Shown piece after piece: positions 25,871-39,154 of a stretch of DNA of 64,000 bases (position 1 is the first letter of the stretch; the number at the start of each line of letters is the position of its first letter). A model generated the notes under the pieces. The model searched no databases, had not been told where the DNA came from, and was given only the letters and a program-made list of their open reading frames with translations. The position numbers were made by a program, and so were the translations under genes. Source of the DNA: Bombyx mori (taxonomy: Eukaryota; Arthropoda; Insecta; Lepidoptera; Bombycidae); the NCBI RefSeq assembly GCF_030269925.1, contig NC_085117.1, positions 6,758,731 through 6,822,730 of the forward strand, written 5' to 3'.

Positions 25871-26130
25871 CCAGGGGTAAGCAACATTTTTAATCAACGG
25901 GCCAATTTAAATTGTTTTTTTTTTGCGGGCATAGATTAATGCTTATTAATAATTTACGAAACTTTATTTATAATAAATATTAGAATAAAAAAATATAAAA
26001 CAAAAAAAGTAAAGATTTTATATACAAATTTAAAAATAAAAACGAACAAAAAAAGAACAGAAGAACGGATTGATGGGAGAAAGTCGATAAAATAAATTCA
26101 ATTTTAGAAATGCTTGACGGGCCGGGTGTT
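25871..26130. mobile_element. Possible hAT-like MITE fragment
   Basis: The start caggggtaagcaacattttt ... gggccaatttaaatt is of the CAGGGGTxxGCAAC type common at hAT ends. I could not find a convincing right end or target duplication. Confidence 0.3.
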
Positions 26131-26159
26131 TCTTATCGTTGTGTTTAGCCTATTTAATC

Positions 26160-26345
26160 ACACACAATACATTACACTGTTCACCTTCAGAGATCAAAAG
26201 ACGACTTCTTCTTCTCGCTTCGGTTTCCTCGATACTGAGGGTCGTGACCACCTCCTCGCAACAAGAGTTTATTTCGGATCATTCCACGCCATTTGCCTAC
26301 TACCTCGTGGTCTTCTTCCGTCTACTTTCCATCCAAAGACGACTA
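26160..26345 (-). mobile_element. Possible LINE C-terminal relic
   Basis: The minus strand contains VDGRRPRGSRQMAWND followed by a broken tail ending in RKPKREEEV, which follows the order of LINE C-termini. Stops interrupt it. Confidence 0.35.
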
Positions 26346-28270
26346 ACAAGTAGCAAAACTTTGAAATTGCTTAGTGCATCCAGAATTTAGTAGGAAAGGT
26401 ATAAGTACATAAGTTAGTTAGACTCGGATACTCGCTTCGCATCGGACGGGCATGACCTAGCTTTCCTATAATATAAAAAAAATCTTGCCCCAAATTTTTT
26501 TACTGCTAACAATAATAATGACATTAAGAAACGTTCCACATCACACAATTAGTAAGTAATCATTTCCTTAATCATTAAGCCAATTCGGTAATGAATTGAA
26601 ATACATCATAAATTGTAACTATTTATATTTACTTCCGGTGTTTTACCGATAAAAATCCGTTAAATATATTATTATTAATGGCAGGCAGCTTTTGAACAAA
26701 ATATTGGAATTTAGATAAGGGCAATAATAGCAACATTATTGTAACATCCATACTTAATATTTTTATTTAATTTTAATAAGCTTAAAGTTTGCATTCCCGT
26801 TGTCAGCGCAGAACAAAACCAAATTTTAAAAAAAAGGCGAAAGATTTTATTCCTACATTAACGAAAGTGTAGCTGTGGTTAAACAAGTATATGAAATAAA
26901 AAAAAATATTTGAAAGTTTGTTTGGTTTAATTTTTACGCGTATTAAGGAGGAGCATATTCCAAGGGGCAAATATTTGGGCACGTAGAATAGTTATTACTG
27001 ATGAGACGTTGTACACTAATATACTTGCTAATCAGTAATTATATTTTTAAAGCTTACCTTAGCACAAGTAGCGATAGCGCATGTGATTACTAATGCAAAA
27101 AGAAAATTACTGTATCTGACTCAGATGACAAACGAGGGTGAATTTGGTTAAAACCGGATTAAATAGCGATAATTTTTATTACAATTTTATTTCTCACGAT
27201 AGAAGACAAAGTTAGACCCCATATAGGTGGTTGAAGAAATAAGCCGTGTCTGGCGATGTCAGTCGCTGCCACTATTTAGCTACAAAACAAGAAGAACCCA
27301 TAAAAATAACAAGATTTAACATTAACATCCAATAGGCTATAAAAATACACTATGAATATTATATTTAAAAAAAGAGCGTTCATCATCGTCATCCTAATTC
27401 TGCCCCATTAAATAACTAAATAAACAGGTAGGTATATATGTATATTTTTAAATATGACCGAACAAGATAAAATTCCAATTAATAACTGAGTTTATCGCGT
27501 TCGTATTTCATTGGTTCTTCATATTTAGATTCTTACGTGAAACATCTCCGTAGCATTCACGCCGCAGTTGCTCAGTAAAGCGAAAACATATATTATTGTC
27601 ACTGGTGAAGGTTGAGTGGGATCGTCAGTCTACCGTTTTTGACTAATAATAATACATAACAATAAACAGGTGTGTGATCCACGCGCCACGCACGCTTGTC
27701 GGCTTGGATATCCTCACACCGCGCGCGGGACCCGTGACGCGGCCATTATTATAAAAAACACACACATTTGAAGCCTATTTTGGCGCGTAATTTTTTTAAT
27801 GCCATTCATGGAGTAAAATTTATTTGGTGACATGAAACTCGTAAATATAATGAAATAAAGTGTGGGGATGAGGGTTTTGTTATAAATAAAAACACAGCTT
27901 GAATCATTGATTTTATTGAGAGCAAAAATTGCTTTTTGTTTTTCAAAGAAAGTACACTCTTACATACGCATAGTCGTAAGAGGTGTTATTTTATTCGTGA
28001 TCAAGCTAGAGTGCAAGGTTTTTTTTCTAGAAAAGTGAACTCGGTAATAACTAACGCTTGCGTAAAATTAAAAAAAAATCCTTTTGTCTCAACTAATTAG
28101 CATTAGTATTTACAATATATTATAATGTTTTTTTGCGCATTGTCTCGAAACATACTACAGGGTGTATATAAAGTTTGTACACGTATAGACCTGGTTCAAT
28201 TTTTGGGGTGGCATTTCTCCTGCATGTGAATGCGCCCGTTGAAGGTCGAACTCTCGGGTTTTTTTTTAGG

Positions 28271-28708
28271 ATTTTTTATTTATTGCTTAGGTGGGTAGAC
28301 GAGCTCAAAGCCCACCTGGTGTGAAGTGGTTACCGGAGCCCATAGACATCTACAACGTTAATGCGCCACCCACCTTGAGATATAAGTTCTAAGGTCTCAA
28401 GTATAGTTACAATGGCTGCCCCACTCTTCAAACGGAAACGCATTACTGCTTCACGGCAGAAATAGGCAGGGTGGTAGTACCTACCCGCGCAGACTCACTA
28501 GAGGTCCGACCACCAGTTATTACGCAAATTATAATTTTGCGGTTTGATTTTTATTACACGATGTTATTCCTTCACCGTGAAAGTAAATCGTGGACATTTG
28601 TTGAGTACGTATTTCATTAGAAAAATTGGTACCCGCCTGGGATTCGAACACCGGTGCATCGCTCGACACGAATGCACCGGACGTCTTATTTTTTAGGCCA
28701 CGACGATT
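28271..28708 (-). repeat. Full-length Bm1-type SINE, about 438 bp, with tRNA-like head
   Basis: Read on the minus strand it begins with a tRNA-like head: cgtcgtggcctaaaa (A-box side) and gtgttcgaatcccaggc (B box). The body follows and it ends in the aagcaataaataaaa tail. With 60373-60807 it is one of two complete copies here and serves as the family reference. The head resembles a tRNA-Arg gene. Confidence 0.85.
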
Positions 28709-31308
28709 TCAAATCTTGAATCTGGATGTATGTAATTGTTAATACGTATCTGTCGTTCCGGAGGCGAAAATGTTTTGAGTTTGAGATCGTTGGATTTGAA
28801 AAATTTTTTTAGCCCTATTTTGGCTCCTTATCTTAAGCTGGGCTGACATCTCGGGATGTATACGCTAAGATAACCTCAACCTAACTTTAGCTAATGACGC
28901 ATTAAACACCCTACGAAGACCATTCATAGTCCATAAACTCATCTACAATCTAAAAGAAAACATAATAGATTACGTTGATTAAATGAAATTCTATACTGAA
29001 ATGTAAACTTCGAGTATTTGAGTGTGCCGCTGCATCAGAAACCTTAAAATACAATGTGAACCGTTTATTGTTTACTATGAATCCCATTCTCACAGCTAAC
29101 GAAACCCATCAATCACTCGTAACGCACAACCCAAAGTGTCTTAGTGCAGCATCTATAGTCGATACTTTGGTTGTGTTTTATTATTATAAGGGCTTGTAGG
29201 AAACCAGGTGGTAAATGTTTTTTAAACTAAAGAGAAGATCTGTTACCAAGCCGGTATCATTGCTTAGAAGTTTGACTGTCCAATTTTGGTGGTTTGTATT
29301 ACAGGCGATTTTTTAAATGCTAGGTTTTCGTTTGCTCTTACTACTTTTTTCCTTACCTATTTGTTAATAGCCTAAGCTTCTATTCTAGATTCCGCGAACA
29401 GGTAGTTTGTTAACACCGGCCCTAGCAAGAGCAATGCTTCGCAGAATCTATTACCGGATCGGAATCGCGGCCCATTGAGAAGATCCGGCGGGAACCGTGG
29501 GAGCTCTCATACTAAAACAAATTATATTTTCAAAAATCAGTTAAGAGCTATTCATAAAATACAATATAAACAAATGGTTTTAATAAAAAATCAATTAGTA
29601 CTGCAAGGGATTCTAAATTCAATACTTTTACATGCTGTTCCAAGGAGAGTGACGGTATCCCTGTGGTATTTATGGATTACGATAATGCCGCGGGAGCATC
29701 TGCTCAAAGTTCATAATAATATATTCACAAAGAATTTCATGGTAGAATGTGTAATTAAACAAAACTTATTGCACAGGACTTTGAAATCAATAGATAATGG
29801 TTTTTTTTTTTTGACATTACCATCAAAAGCAGACGACGGTCAGGCCCATCTTCTGCGAACTGGTTTCTATCGTTCATGGACATTGCATTTCCATTTTTAA
29901 TTAATACCGAAATGAAAATTGTTATTTTACCACTAAAAAAAATGATATCAAAGTACAAGACTATTAATGCCACCATGAGTGGGGCGAGTCATAAAATATT
30001 TACGACGTGTGAATGAGTGGCTATTATTATACACACTTACAGTGGTCGCTTATTGTGCCGCTTATTGATTGTTTTGGTGACTATCTTAAAGTAGAAACGC
30101 ATCTTTATTCCAATAATTTTGGCTATGGTGTCAATCTATTTTTACCATGGCTGTGGTTTATTCAGGCTTTCTTTTTTAAATAATTAATTACGAGAATTAA
30201 ACATTATCCAAAATTATGCAAAATGTTGCATTTTCAAACACCGAGCAAACACAGTTTAAGAATTAAACAAAATGAAATCGAAAACCACAGGTGTAGTCAA
30301 AAATTGTTTCCTCAAAATTAATTTGTAGACTTCTCTTATTTCGCACCTATAGAATTGAAATGGCATAAATGAACATTTAAAAAATATATATATACTTTGG
30401 ACGACTTAAAAACATGTATTATAACAGATTATAAAATTATGTTTTAAAAATAAAAAATCGAGATTAATTTTTAGTTACAAAAGAACAAAGTTCACTTTCC
30501 GTCTCTTTTAAATCAAACGGATACCTTAAACTTTATGATACGCCATGTAAGGCATTAAAAGTATTAAAATCAAAACTGTAAAATTACAATTCTTCAATTA
30601 TATTTTTGTCGTTTACCAAAAAAACAAGAATTTTGGATTAAACCACTTCAATTCTGAAGGCGCGATTTGCACTTCGGAGAAGGCATTATAGAGTTACAAT
30701 AGGCGACACGATTTGTTCTCAAAAATGTACTGTATTTCATATGTCTACCGTCCGTCACTGACTGGGCTAGTTGATAGTACAAATAGTCTGCTATCATGCA
30801 ACGCTGACGTTATGTTTGTATTCGTCATTACTATTGCTAAGTACCGATCTGACCTACATATGTTTGGATACATTCTTCGTACGGATAACGCTTCTACAAA
30901 CACTGATAGTAGACCTGGAGTTTCACATGTTTCCAACATGTGAAAACGATTATAGAAGAATATGTTTGCTTTTATTATTTTCACTGAGCGGTTCGATCGT
31001 GATCACATATAAAGAAACGAGTCTTGTAATTATGTCAAATAACTCATTTTATGTATCGATGTTTTAGGCCGAATTGCATCCTGCGTAGTTATAGTAGTAA
31101 TGTTTGTTTGTACCGACTCCTTTGTGTTGGATTCACAGCTGTAGAGAATAACAGGAGCCGAGGGCAGGAAGAGGGCTAACGTTCAAGCTTCAGCAGGAGG
31201 TAGTTTGCTTCGGTCATCTGGGGAGAGCGAACGTAGTAGAGGACGCCGCCAGGCGCGCTATTGTCTATTGCAGAGTTGATTAGACCCCGACAAAAAAGAT
31301 TACAAAAA
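28709..31308. other. Spacer; one family C fragment, no gene seen
   Basis: An open stretch at 29475-29900 begins within repeat C and has no recognisable domain. A short perfect hairpin lies at 30921-30945 (11-base arms around tcc). Confidence 0.5.
29343..29508 (+). repeat. Dispersed retroelement fragment (family C), copy 3
   Basis: tttttccttacctatttgtt, then ccctagcaagagcaatgctt, ctattaccggatcggaatcg and gagaagatccggcgggaa. Confidence 0.65.
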
Positions 31309-31732
31309 ATTAATACGTGAAGCAAAAACTTTGTACCTCATTTTACGAAAATTGCGCGGACGGAGGAGTATGAAACTTCCCACACTTATAGAGAAAATAG
31401 AGAAGGAGTGCAGAATGCTAATATTTTTTTCATTATGCATAAAGAATACATTAAATCAAGAAAAAAACATTACACACATTACCATGTATTTGACACAGTC
31501 ATGTATATTTAGACCACTGAAGTATAGGTCTATGATTTAGACTCTGTTTGTTGTCAAACTTTTTTATTATTGCTTAAAGTCCGTGGTCAAATTGAGAATG
31601 TTTAAAGTGTAGTCTTGGCGAAATTAGTGAATTTAAAGAAATAATAGTCTCTTGACAATGAAACCTTGATAATGTTCAAATTTATAATTTCAATTAATTA
31701 TAGTCGAATTTCGACTACTGGGGAACCACTAA
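31309..31732 (+). mobile_element. Non-autonomous Helitron, third copy of the 419-bp family
   Basis: It matches 58870-59288 from attaatacgtgaagcaaaaa to the terminal hairpin tagtcgaatttcgacta and ends in CTAA before T. The first few bases of the 5' end are altered (acaaaaaattaata), so the exact start is unclear. Confidence 0.7.
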
Positions 31733-32434
31733 TTAAAAATAAAAACAGAACTGACTTATTTCAGAAAAGGCATGTTCCAACAGTCACTACGACGTCTCTG
31801 AGATTAGTTTTTTCCCTTCCTCTGAGATTAGAGAATACATACTAACTGAGTTTCATATTTGTGGGCTCTCCAGTTAAAAAGCAGACTACTGTCTGTGACA
31901 ATAAAGACCACTTTAAGCGATCAAATTGGAAATTGAATTTGGGGCTTTAAATACATGTTTTTTAAAACATGTAATCTCTATTTCGGTGCACAATAAAGTA
32001 TGTAATACTCGGAATTCTAGATCGCCCTTGTTACGACTAATCTAAACAAATATAGTAATCAAAATATTGTAAACAACTTTTAAACATTATAAAAATAATA
32101 AAAGAGAGCATTTCTCCGGCGCCATTGCATTAAATTGTGTAATAAAACACATTTTATTACATTCGGACGGGACGCATTGCGAGCCATCTGCCACTATTAA
32201 GATATGTACCAAATACTAATCTCTTATTAAAACAGTGCTATCTAAAACCGGTCTGTGTCTTTCGTTTTCAAAGCTCTTTTATAGTGTGTGGACTAAATAA
32301 TTCTTGCGTCCCTTACGAGGACGCGATTTTGTTGACCCTCGTAGACGTCATGGCATTAATCCCGGCAATTCAAAGCGTCAAATGCATCGCCTAATCACCG
32401 ATCCACCCTTTCAAAGCGGAATACACGACTATTG
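31733..32434. other. Spacer, nothing recognised
   Basis: AT-rich sequence between a Helitron and a family C fragment. I see no frame, motif or structured element worth naming. Confidence 0.5.
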
Positions 32435-32700
32435 AATCTTTTTTCCCTACCTATTTGCTGGTGGCCTAGGGGCCTATTTCCGCTACGCGCGGACGGTTAG
32501 GTAAGCTCACGGTGTCAGCCAGAGAAAATTTAGTAACACTAGTGTTACCAAATTTTATGTAGCTATAGTGTAACTATTGCTAGGGCTAGCCCTAGCAATA
32601 GCCGCGGTTCGCGGAATCTACCACTGGATCGGAATCACGACCCACTGATACGATCCATCGAGAAACTCAGTGTGCAAGTCTATTGACTCCAAAATACACT
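32435..32700 (+). repeat. Dispersed retroelement fragment (family C), copy 4, with palindromic insert
   Basis: ttttttccctacctatttgc starts it and ccactggatcggaatcacg follows later. Between them sit two perfect palindromes at 32533-32548 and 32574-32601 that other family C copies lack. Confidence 0.65.
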
Positions 32701-33499
32701 GAATTCGAATATCGATACCCATTATATGACCTAAAGTCTAAATACGAACTGCCAGTAACAACAGTCATTACGCAAATATTATTGATCATACCGACCACAC
32801 GGCGTTATTTTATCTCTGTAGATATCAAACAAATAATTCGTGAATACATCCTAAATAGATCAATAAAGTGAAAATTGGCAAGTTCTTGACTCACATTAAG
32901 ATGGCAACCGAAGGTGAAATTTATGCAACAGCTTGTCGTGAAAGAATAAAATTAGTGTAGTGTATCAAATACCTACACATCAACCAGTGACGTTGACGAG
33001 AAAAGCCGAAAACCAGACTCATTGGGGCCTGTCCATCAGTAGACAAGTGTGGGCAGAAAGTAATCAAATCCCTAAACACTCGTGGCCGTTCGCACATGGC
33101 GAATCTTGAAATAAAGATGTTTGTCAAAACAAAGAAAGGCTAAAGTTAAACTAATTATAGACACACACACACACAAGTCGAATGAGTCAGTTAAGAAAAT
33201 TATGGTCCAAACAATAATTGCACTGCATAAGACGTTCGAACAGACTTACTAATTAAGATGTGAGTAAATCTTAGGGCTGTCGAGTGAAGAGTTTCGATTG
33301 TTCGCATATCTCTTATTCCCATCCATTTATCGCCCGAGATCTTCTATACCGCCAGGACATCATGGAGTTTTTGGATGAAGAGCCTCTGTACGACTTGTCT
33401 AATACAAGAGTTGTATTGAAATAACCTTAAGTATGTCGGTAAAAGCGCCCATCTGATTGAAAAAAAATTATATTTTTACTGTGTCGCCTCACTATTGTT

Positions 33500-33735
33500 A
33501 GAACTGGTCATCGTTCTCGTCGAACCCGTCGCCTGCGACGGAGGGCTCGGCGAGTAAATTGACCCACAGACACAGCCCACTGAGTTTCTCGCCGGGTCTT
33601 TTCAGTAGGTCGCGTTTCCGATCCGGTGATAGATTCTGCGAAGCACTGCCCTTGCTAGGGTTAGTGTCAGAAACGACGTCAGGTTTGAGCCCCTTGGGCT
33701 CACCTACTTGTTAGGGTTATGCTGAAATGGCCTCT
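33500..33735 (-). repeat. Dispersed retroelement fragment (family C), copy 5
   Basis: Antisense copy with cgaacccgtcgcctgcgacg, actgagtttctcgccgggtc, gatccggtgatagattctgc and ggtttgagccccttgggctc. It is one of the longer copies. Confidence 0.7.
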
Positions 33736-33887
33736 CAAGGCCAACAGCTTAGGGCGGAAAAGAAAAAAAAATCGTTAGATTAGTGACCGAGTTGATGATC
33801 TGCAGCCAATATGAATCATTCAGTATTCATTTTTTTCATTGCATTAACCGGTGACAAACTCCCGACCCTCTTAGTTTTATTTAGTTA

Positions 33888-34075
33888 ACAGAACCTATAG
33901 ACGTCATGATGTAAAAGCTTAGACGTGTGTATGTATGTCTAAGTCTCTATTGTATAGTAGCAGCTATCCCAAACCTTCAACATTGGAACGTATAAATACT
34001 TCGCGGCAGAAATAGAGCGGCGGTACCTGCCCTTGCGCTCTTATCACACATTTACACACTACCATCGGCAAATAA
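33888..34075 (-). repeat. Worn Bm1-like SINE
   Basis: Block order is kept (acagaacctatagacgtc, ccaaaccttcaacattgg, ttcgcggcagaaatagagcg, ggtacctgcccttgcg) but divergence is high, so this is an old copy. Confidence 0.55.
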
Positions 34076-36295
34076 ATGAATTAAACATGAATATCACCAA
34101 GCTGGTCTAATACTGCAAGCTATTTAGGTAATGGATGATAGATAATCAAGTTAACAAGATTTTTAATAAAACTTGTGGTCTCTACCGACACCTTCGAACG
34201 ACGACTCTATTGAAGTATCGCCAAGATCAATGTAGCCTCTTTTGTGTAACAAGGTTATTGTCATTGTTCCTTTTATTTTGGATCAGTATATCATAATCAT
34301 ATGATCACAAAACCCTTTCAGTTTTATGTTCGATCCGTCATATCAGAATTAACACGATATTTTTACCCCAAAATCTGTTTTATCTCTGCCACCGCACTTA
34401 TTTTTTAACAATCTCCAAAAAGAGGAGCATTTTATCAATTCGACTATTTTTTTATGCGTTCCTGAACTATACAAGTGCTTTCTAGGTAAACCGATTTTGA
34501 TTATTATTGTTTTTATTTGAAAGCTGATGTTTCTCGCGTGGTCCTATTTAAATTTCATCAATCAATAACTACTATATTAATGATCTTATTTTATTTTGAT
34601 TAAGTCCGTTAAATTTTGTATTAATATTTAGATTCCCAAAATAGTAGAGACACGGGAACTCGACCCTTCGTGTTATTTTAATAAGTACGAGAACATAACT
34701 TGTTATGACAGCCCTACGAACATGCTCTATTTATCTGGGATGCACAAGACGCTGTTTGTTTGACGTGATGTGTCAGGACAGATAGCGATATCATAATTTC
34801 CAATATATTATTTTGCTCTGGATATATTAAAATTTACCAACGGAAGACAATAATATTTTATTCGCGCGTCTGCATCTTAAACTGCTACTCGAATACTGAA
34901 GGTCTGTAACTCCATAAACTTGTGCTGGTTCGGAGCAGATCTGAAAAACTGTGCTACTGCCTTCAACTGGTGATCATTTGGAATTAGTATTCTGGAATGT
35001 ATGGTTATCCTAAATTGCCTAAATTTTGATTTGCAATAGACGTTATCAAAACCCACCAGAATTCTATTAGGTACTTTCTAGATATACTTTCTAGATTTAT
35101 TTTTACAATGCGTAATTGATTACATGAGTGATTAGGATAAACTGTATAAAATATTTTTTTTATCATCATATTAAATAACGCTATCAAATGTTCTCAGGCA
35201 GGAACTTCTGTAATATAAGCCAGTACTAATAACACAAGAGACAGGTGTGTGACACCGGACTATTCGAGCTTTTATAAAGTTCTTTTTTTTTGGTATTTTT
35301 AATTGAATTAGATTGGAGAAGGAGCTTACGATTCACCTGCTATTCCGTAGTCAGTGGACCCCAAGAACATCTCAAAACTATGGCATGTGTATAAACTGAA
35401 AAAAGTAATGTATTCAGAGGGAAAATTCATTGAAAATTAAGAATTACGAGTAAGTTTTTTGTTGTTGTTAAAAACCGGTAAAGAGTAAATATTTTCAATA
35501 TCGACAAAACGCTAACCTTATGATGTGAGAGTTTTCAAAAACAAACACTGATCGATTCACAACAAACGATTTGATGAAATAGTACCGCATCCGACAAGTT
35601 TATACTGGCTTACATTTATTTTATGACTTCATTTCTTCCCACACATTCACCAAAGAGCCCTCACGGATTGGTCGCCACTCAAATTCTTACGATTACAGCC
35701 CTCTTACAGCCAAAATTCTGGCACATTGCGTTGCGAAGGCGCGGGACTTTCAAACGAAAATCACCTCAATACGGGTCAAATAACTTTTTTCCAATATTCC
35801 CTTTATTACAGACTAAAGAACCAAAACGTAATTCTGTTTGTGCGATTTAAGTTCCTTTTTATACGTAATTCAAACGTCTATATTCGTTTGAAAAGCGTTC
35901 GTTGTAATCCTATCCAGAAATACCATCCACTTGTGATACAGCCATCAACATGAAGCGTTCTGAGGTGCTTGCGTCACGGAGTTTCGCAATCAATGGATTA
36001 TAAATAAAATAATTTTAAATGTAAACACAGACAACACTTCTAGTTTAATAGTGTTTTAAAACTGGTTGTTTGTCGTATTCAGATGGACTTTGCTTTTATG
36101 CGTATGTAGGGTATATTACCAGTATTCGCCGTGTCTGTCTGAAATTATGTCCATATACAGATCTACTGTAACGCAAAGATTAACGGAAATTTTAGAGGAC
36201 ACTTAGTGAGAAGTCACTAAGCCTTAAAAAAATCTAGATTGAACAAAGTCTGTTGAGCTAGAATAGGTTAAGCCACTGAGAGAGAAGATATTTGC
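34076..36295. other. Spacer, no gene seen
   Basis: Mostly AT-rich. The open stretches at 35623-35953 have no recognisable domain and no splice context that I could support. Confidence 0.5.
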
Positions 36296-36514
36296 GTAGG
36301 ACCTCTTGTGAGTCCGCACGGGTATGTATCACCCTGCCTATTTCTGCGTTGAAGTAGTAATGGATTTCGGTTTTAAGGGTGGAGCAGCCGATGTACTGAT
36401 GTCTCCAGGTGGGTGATGGCATTTTCGTTGTAGATGTCTATGGGCTCCGGTAACCATTTAGAACCAGGTGGTCCATGAGCTCGTACACACGTCTAAGCAA
36501 TAAATAAATAAAAA
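36296..36514 (+). repeat. Bm1-type SINE
   Basis: Sense copy from cgtaggacctcttgtgagtc to the tail aagcaataaataaataaaaa, with a deletion in the actgagacctta block. Confidence 0.85.
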
Positions 36515-37034
36515 GACCTACCGTCGTCAACTGTTTCGTTTGGTCACGGAGATGCGATCAGAAAGTGAACGATCGTCACCAATGTGTAACAAGAAATGAT
36601 CTTGAAACATTCTCCAAAAGAGAATTCGACAATTAAACTCAATAACTCATTTGTTCCAGTTACCCAGGCTTTTAGTTAGTTGCCAAGAAATACGTCTTCG
36701 TTCGATTCATGAGTGTTAACTGACTTCGAATTTTAATAATTTCCAATTTTCCTAATGATATCATGAAAGTAAAAACGCTAGTCAAAATACGTGGAGCTTC
36801 AAGGCAAGCACTCGAGAGATGACTCAATAAGCAGGAAATGTTTTGAGTCATTGAGTAGGCGAACGGGCCTGGGTGTATCAGATCAATCAGATAGCGTAAA
36901 ATGTATCCGATTTGTAATATATTTTTATAATGGCGTGATTAGTAATGGATGTGATACGACTTTTCCAAGTACTATTGAAACCTAGGATCTCGATGTTTTG
37001 AAAAGGTCGCTTGAATTGTGTTTTTTACTACCTA

Positions 37035-37330
37035 AGCTGATAGCCTTTAGAGGCTACATCAGTGTAACCTAACAAGTAGGTGAGCTCACGGGGCTCAAAC
37101 CTGACGACGTTGCTAACACTAACCCTAGCAAGAGCAGTGCTTCGCAGAATCTACCACCGGATCGGAAACGCGACCCACTCAGAAGATCCGGCTAGAAACT
37201 CAGTTGGCTGTGTCTGTGGGGTAATTTACTCGTCGAGCCTTTCGTCGCAAGCGACGGCTTCGACGAGATTGATGTCCGGTGCTTGAGGTACCCAAAGGCA
37301 CCGTTAGGAGGAGAAGATCGGGAGGATTAA
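37035..37330 (+). repeat. Dispersed retroelement fragment (family C), copy 6, long
   Basis: This near-complete copy runs from acctaagctgatagcc and caagtaggtgagctcacggg to tcgcaagcgacggcttcgac and ggtgcttgaggtaccc. It is the best reference for the family here. It could be the 3' region of a non-LTR retroelement, but no reverse transcriptase is attached. Confidence 0.7.
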
Positions 37331-39005
37331 AAATGACGTGTTTTGGGTGACGTCGAGTGATTAGCATTCGATCGGGAAAACATTGTGAAGTTTACCATTA
37401 CTGGAAAGGTTTTAGACTTGCCAGAGAATTTGCCGTGATTGTTCCCTGAATGTCACAGTGAAAAGACACCGCTGATTTTGGGTGGTTAAATCTCTAATAC
37501 TTAATCATAGTATATATCTAATATATTATGGACCTGTCCTGGTGAAACTGGAAAGGCCTCCGGGCCACCAGTAATCCTTCAATCATAAAAAAATAATCTA
37601 ATATGGATTTTCCGACTTCCAGGCTTTATAATATTTATTGAATTAATTCGCTAGTTTATAGAACATTAATGCGGCCACCCACCTTGAGGCAGGAGATCAG
37701 AATATTGCCTAAAGGCAAACTCATCATAGACACAGTTTTTCTAGCATACATACTTGGTTAGCCCACTGGGTCCTACAATACTAACAGTGTGAGCTATGCT
37801 GATGACTTCGGTTCTTTGTTAATTAAATTGTAAAGATAAGTAATAATTTATTACTATAAATAAATCTTTTCTTTATGCATCCGTTCATATGTCCTCTACT
37901 GACCTGTATAATATAGTCACTAAATAGATATTATTATATCTAAGGCACAGTAGATATTTACATTGAAACCATCTTAAATAAATCAAATGATTTAAACGTA
38001 TTATATTATAGGTAATTAGAACAATAAGCATCTACGAAAAAATAAATAATTCGCAATCCAAAAAAATATATATACATATCAAATACCAACACGTTAAACA
38101 AACACTTGGTCTGTGGTATGTAAACACGGTCACGGCCTTGATGAGCCCTTCGGCTATAATTTGTGCGTTTTCATTGCATTCGTTATTTGATATGACAACA
38201 ATGCACATTCCTTAGAGAAACTTAAAATGATTTATGTAAGAACTATTTTAGACAAATCATGACCTACATTAACTATTTATTTGAAATTCATAGTCGTCGT
38301 TCTTTGTAACAACTCACAAAGATTCTTCAAGAACCTTCGTGAACAGTTGGCGCATTTACATTTGTGTAAACTACGCTTGCACCAGACAGGAAAGAATACA
38401 CAGACAGCAGTAGTTTACTGAATTCTGTACTGATTTCTTTGTAATTTCACTATAACAGATTTTTAGGTTCGCGCTCACTACGACACACACAATCTTCCAG
38501 GTTTTTTTTTATAAGCTACTCCCTTTTGTTCTTTCTCCGCCGTTTTCGAAATGTCTCGTCCCTATTACTGAAAACTGTTTTCCTTACAAAAAACATTACA
38601 TTTGATTGCTTAAAGTTTTAAACGTAAAACATATTATTATGATTCTTGATTATCTTTAAAGAATCCTGCAAGTTCCGTTGCAAAAATGTAGGCAATGACT
38701 AACACGATAAGTCTTGCGATTATATGTGAATGTCTGAGCTATAAACGCGCTATAAAAGTATAAATAGACCTCCTACTGTGATAAGCGATTGCTACCACTT
38801 ACAGAGGTAACACGATTTGTACACGTGCGTAGTTAAAGCAGCTTGTGTAACCATTGGTGAATAATTCGAGAGAACAACACGTGCGGACACTGATAACATG
38901 GAAAAATAAATCAGACGCTTAAAGGACCCAGAGAAGGACACGCGGAAAGTAGACCTTTTAGGACTGGGTGGATAATGCACGTACCCGCGTTTAGCAAGTC
39001 ACTTC
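37331..39005. other. Spacer before the nested MITE/LTR element, no gene seen
   Basis: AT-rich. A fragment tggaaaggcctccgggccac at 37549 recurs at 46046, so both may come from one unnamed repeat. Confidence 0.45.
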
Positions 39006-39154
39006 TGTGTGCTTAGTATGAGTTTTTTAACGTTCTCGATAGCGTAAAAGTTAACACAAATTTGTATTGAGTTGAAACGTTTGCCTACGTTTGCCGCTAG
39101 GGGCGCTATTCCAACTGCATACAAATTCGAGTTGACTTTTACGCTATCGAGAAC
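39006..39154. mobile_element. Palindromic MITE (family P), left part, split by the LTR retrotransposon
   Basis: It runs from tgtgtgcttagtatgag through ccgctaggggcgctattcc to acgctatcgagaac, where the LTR begins. The rest of the right arm continues at 44144. Joined, the copy is about 174 bp, matching the intact copy at 13773-13944. Confidence 0.8.
39150..39154. repeat. 5' target-site duplication of the LTR retrotransposon (AGAAC)
   Basis: AGAAC directly before the 5' LTR is repeated directly after the 3' LTR at 44139-44143. In other MITE copies this site reads once. Confidence 0.85.

Larger units (their letters stand above)
24926..28270. other. Spacer with worn repeats; no gene seen
   Basis: A hAT-like end lies near 25871 and a LINE-like relic at 26160-26345. 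The 27662-27745 part is GC-rich (cgcgccacgcacgc, ccgcgcgcgggac) amid AT-rich sequence, but I see no exon in it. Short frames have no recognisable domain. Confidence 0.5.

Noticed and set aside
28660..28708. Possible tRNA gene in the Bm1 heads (also 60760-60807)
   Set aside because: A-box and B-box-like parts are present, but they are joined to a SINE body and A-tail and do not fold as a complete tRNA. They are SINE promoters.
29475..29900. 141-codon plus-strand open frame as a small gene
   Set aside because: It begins inside a family C repeat and has AT-driven composition. No domain, splice context or homologue is recognisable.
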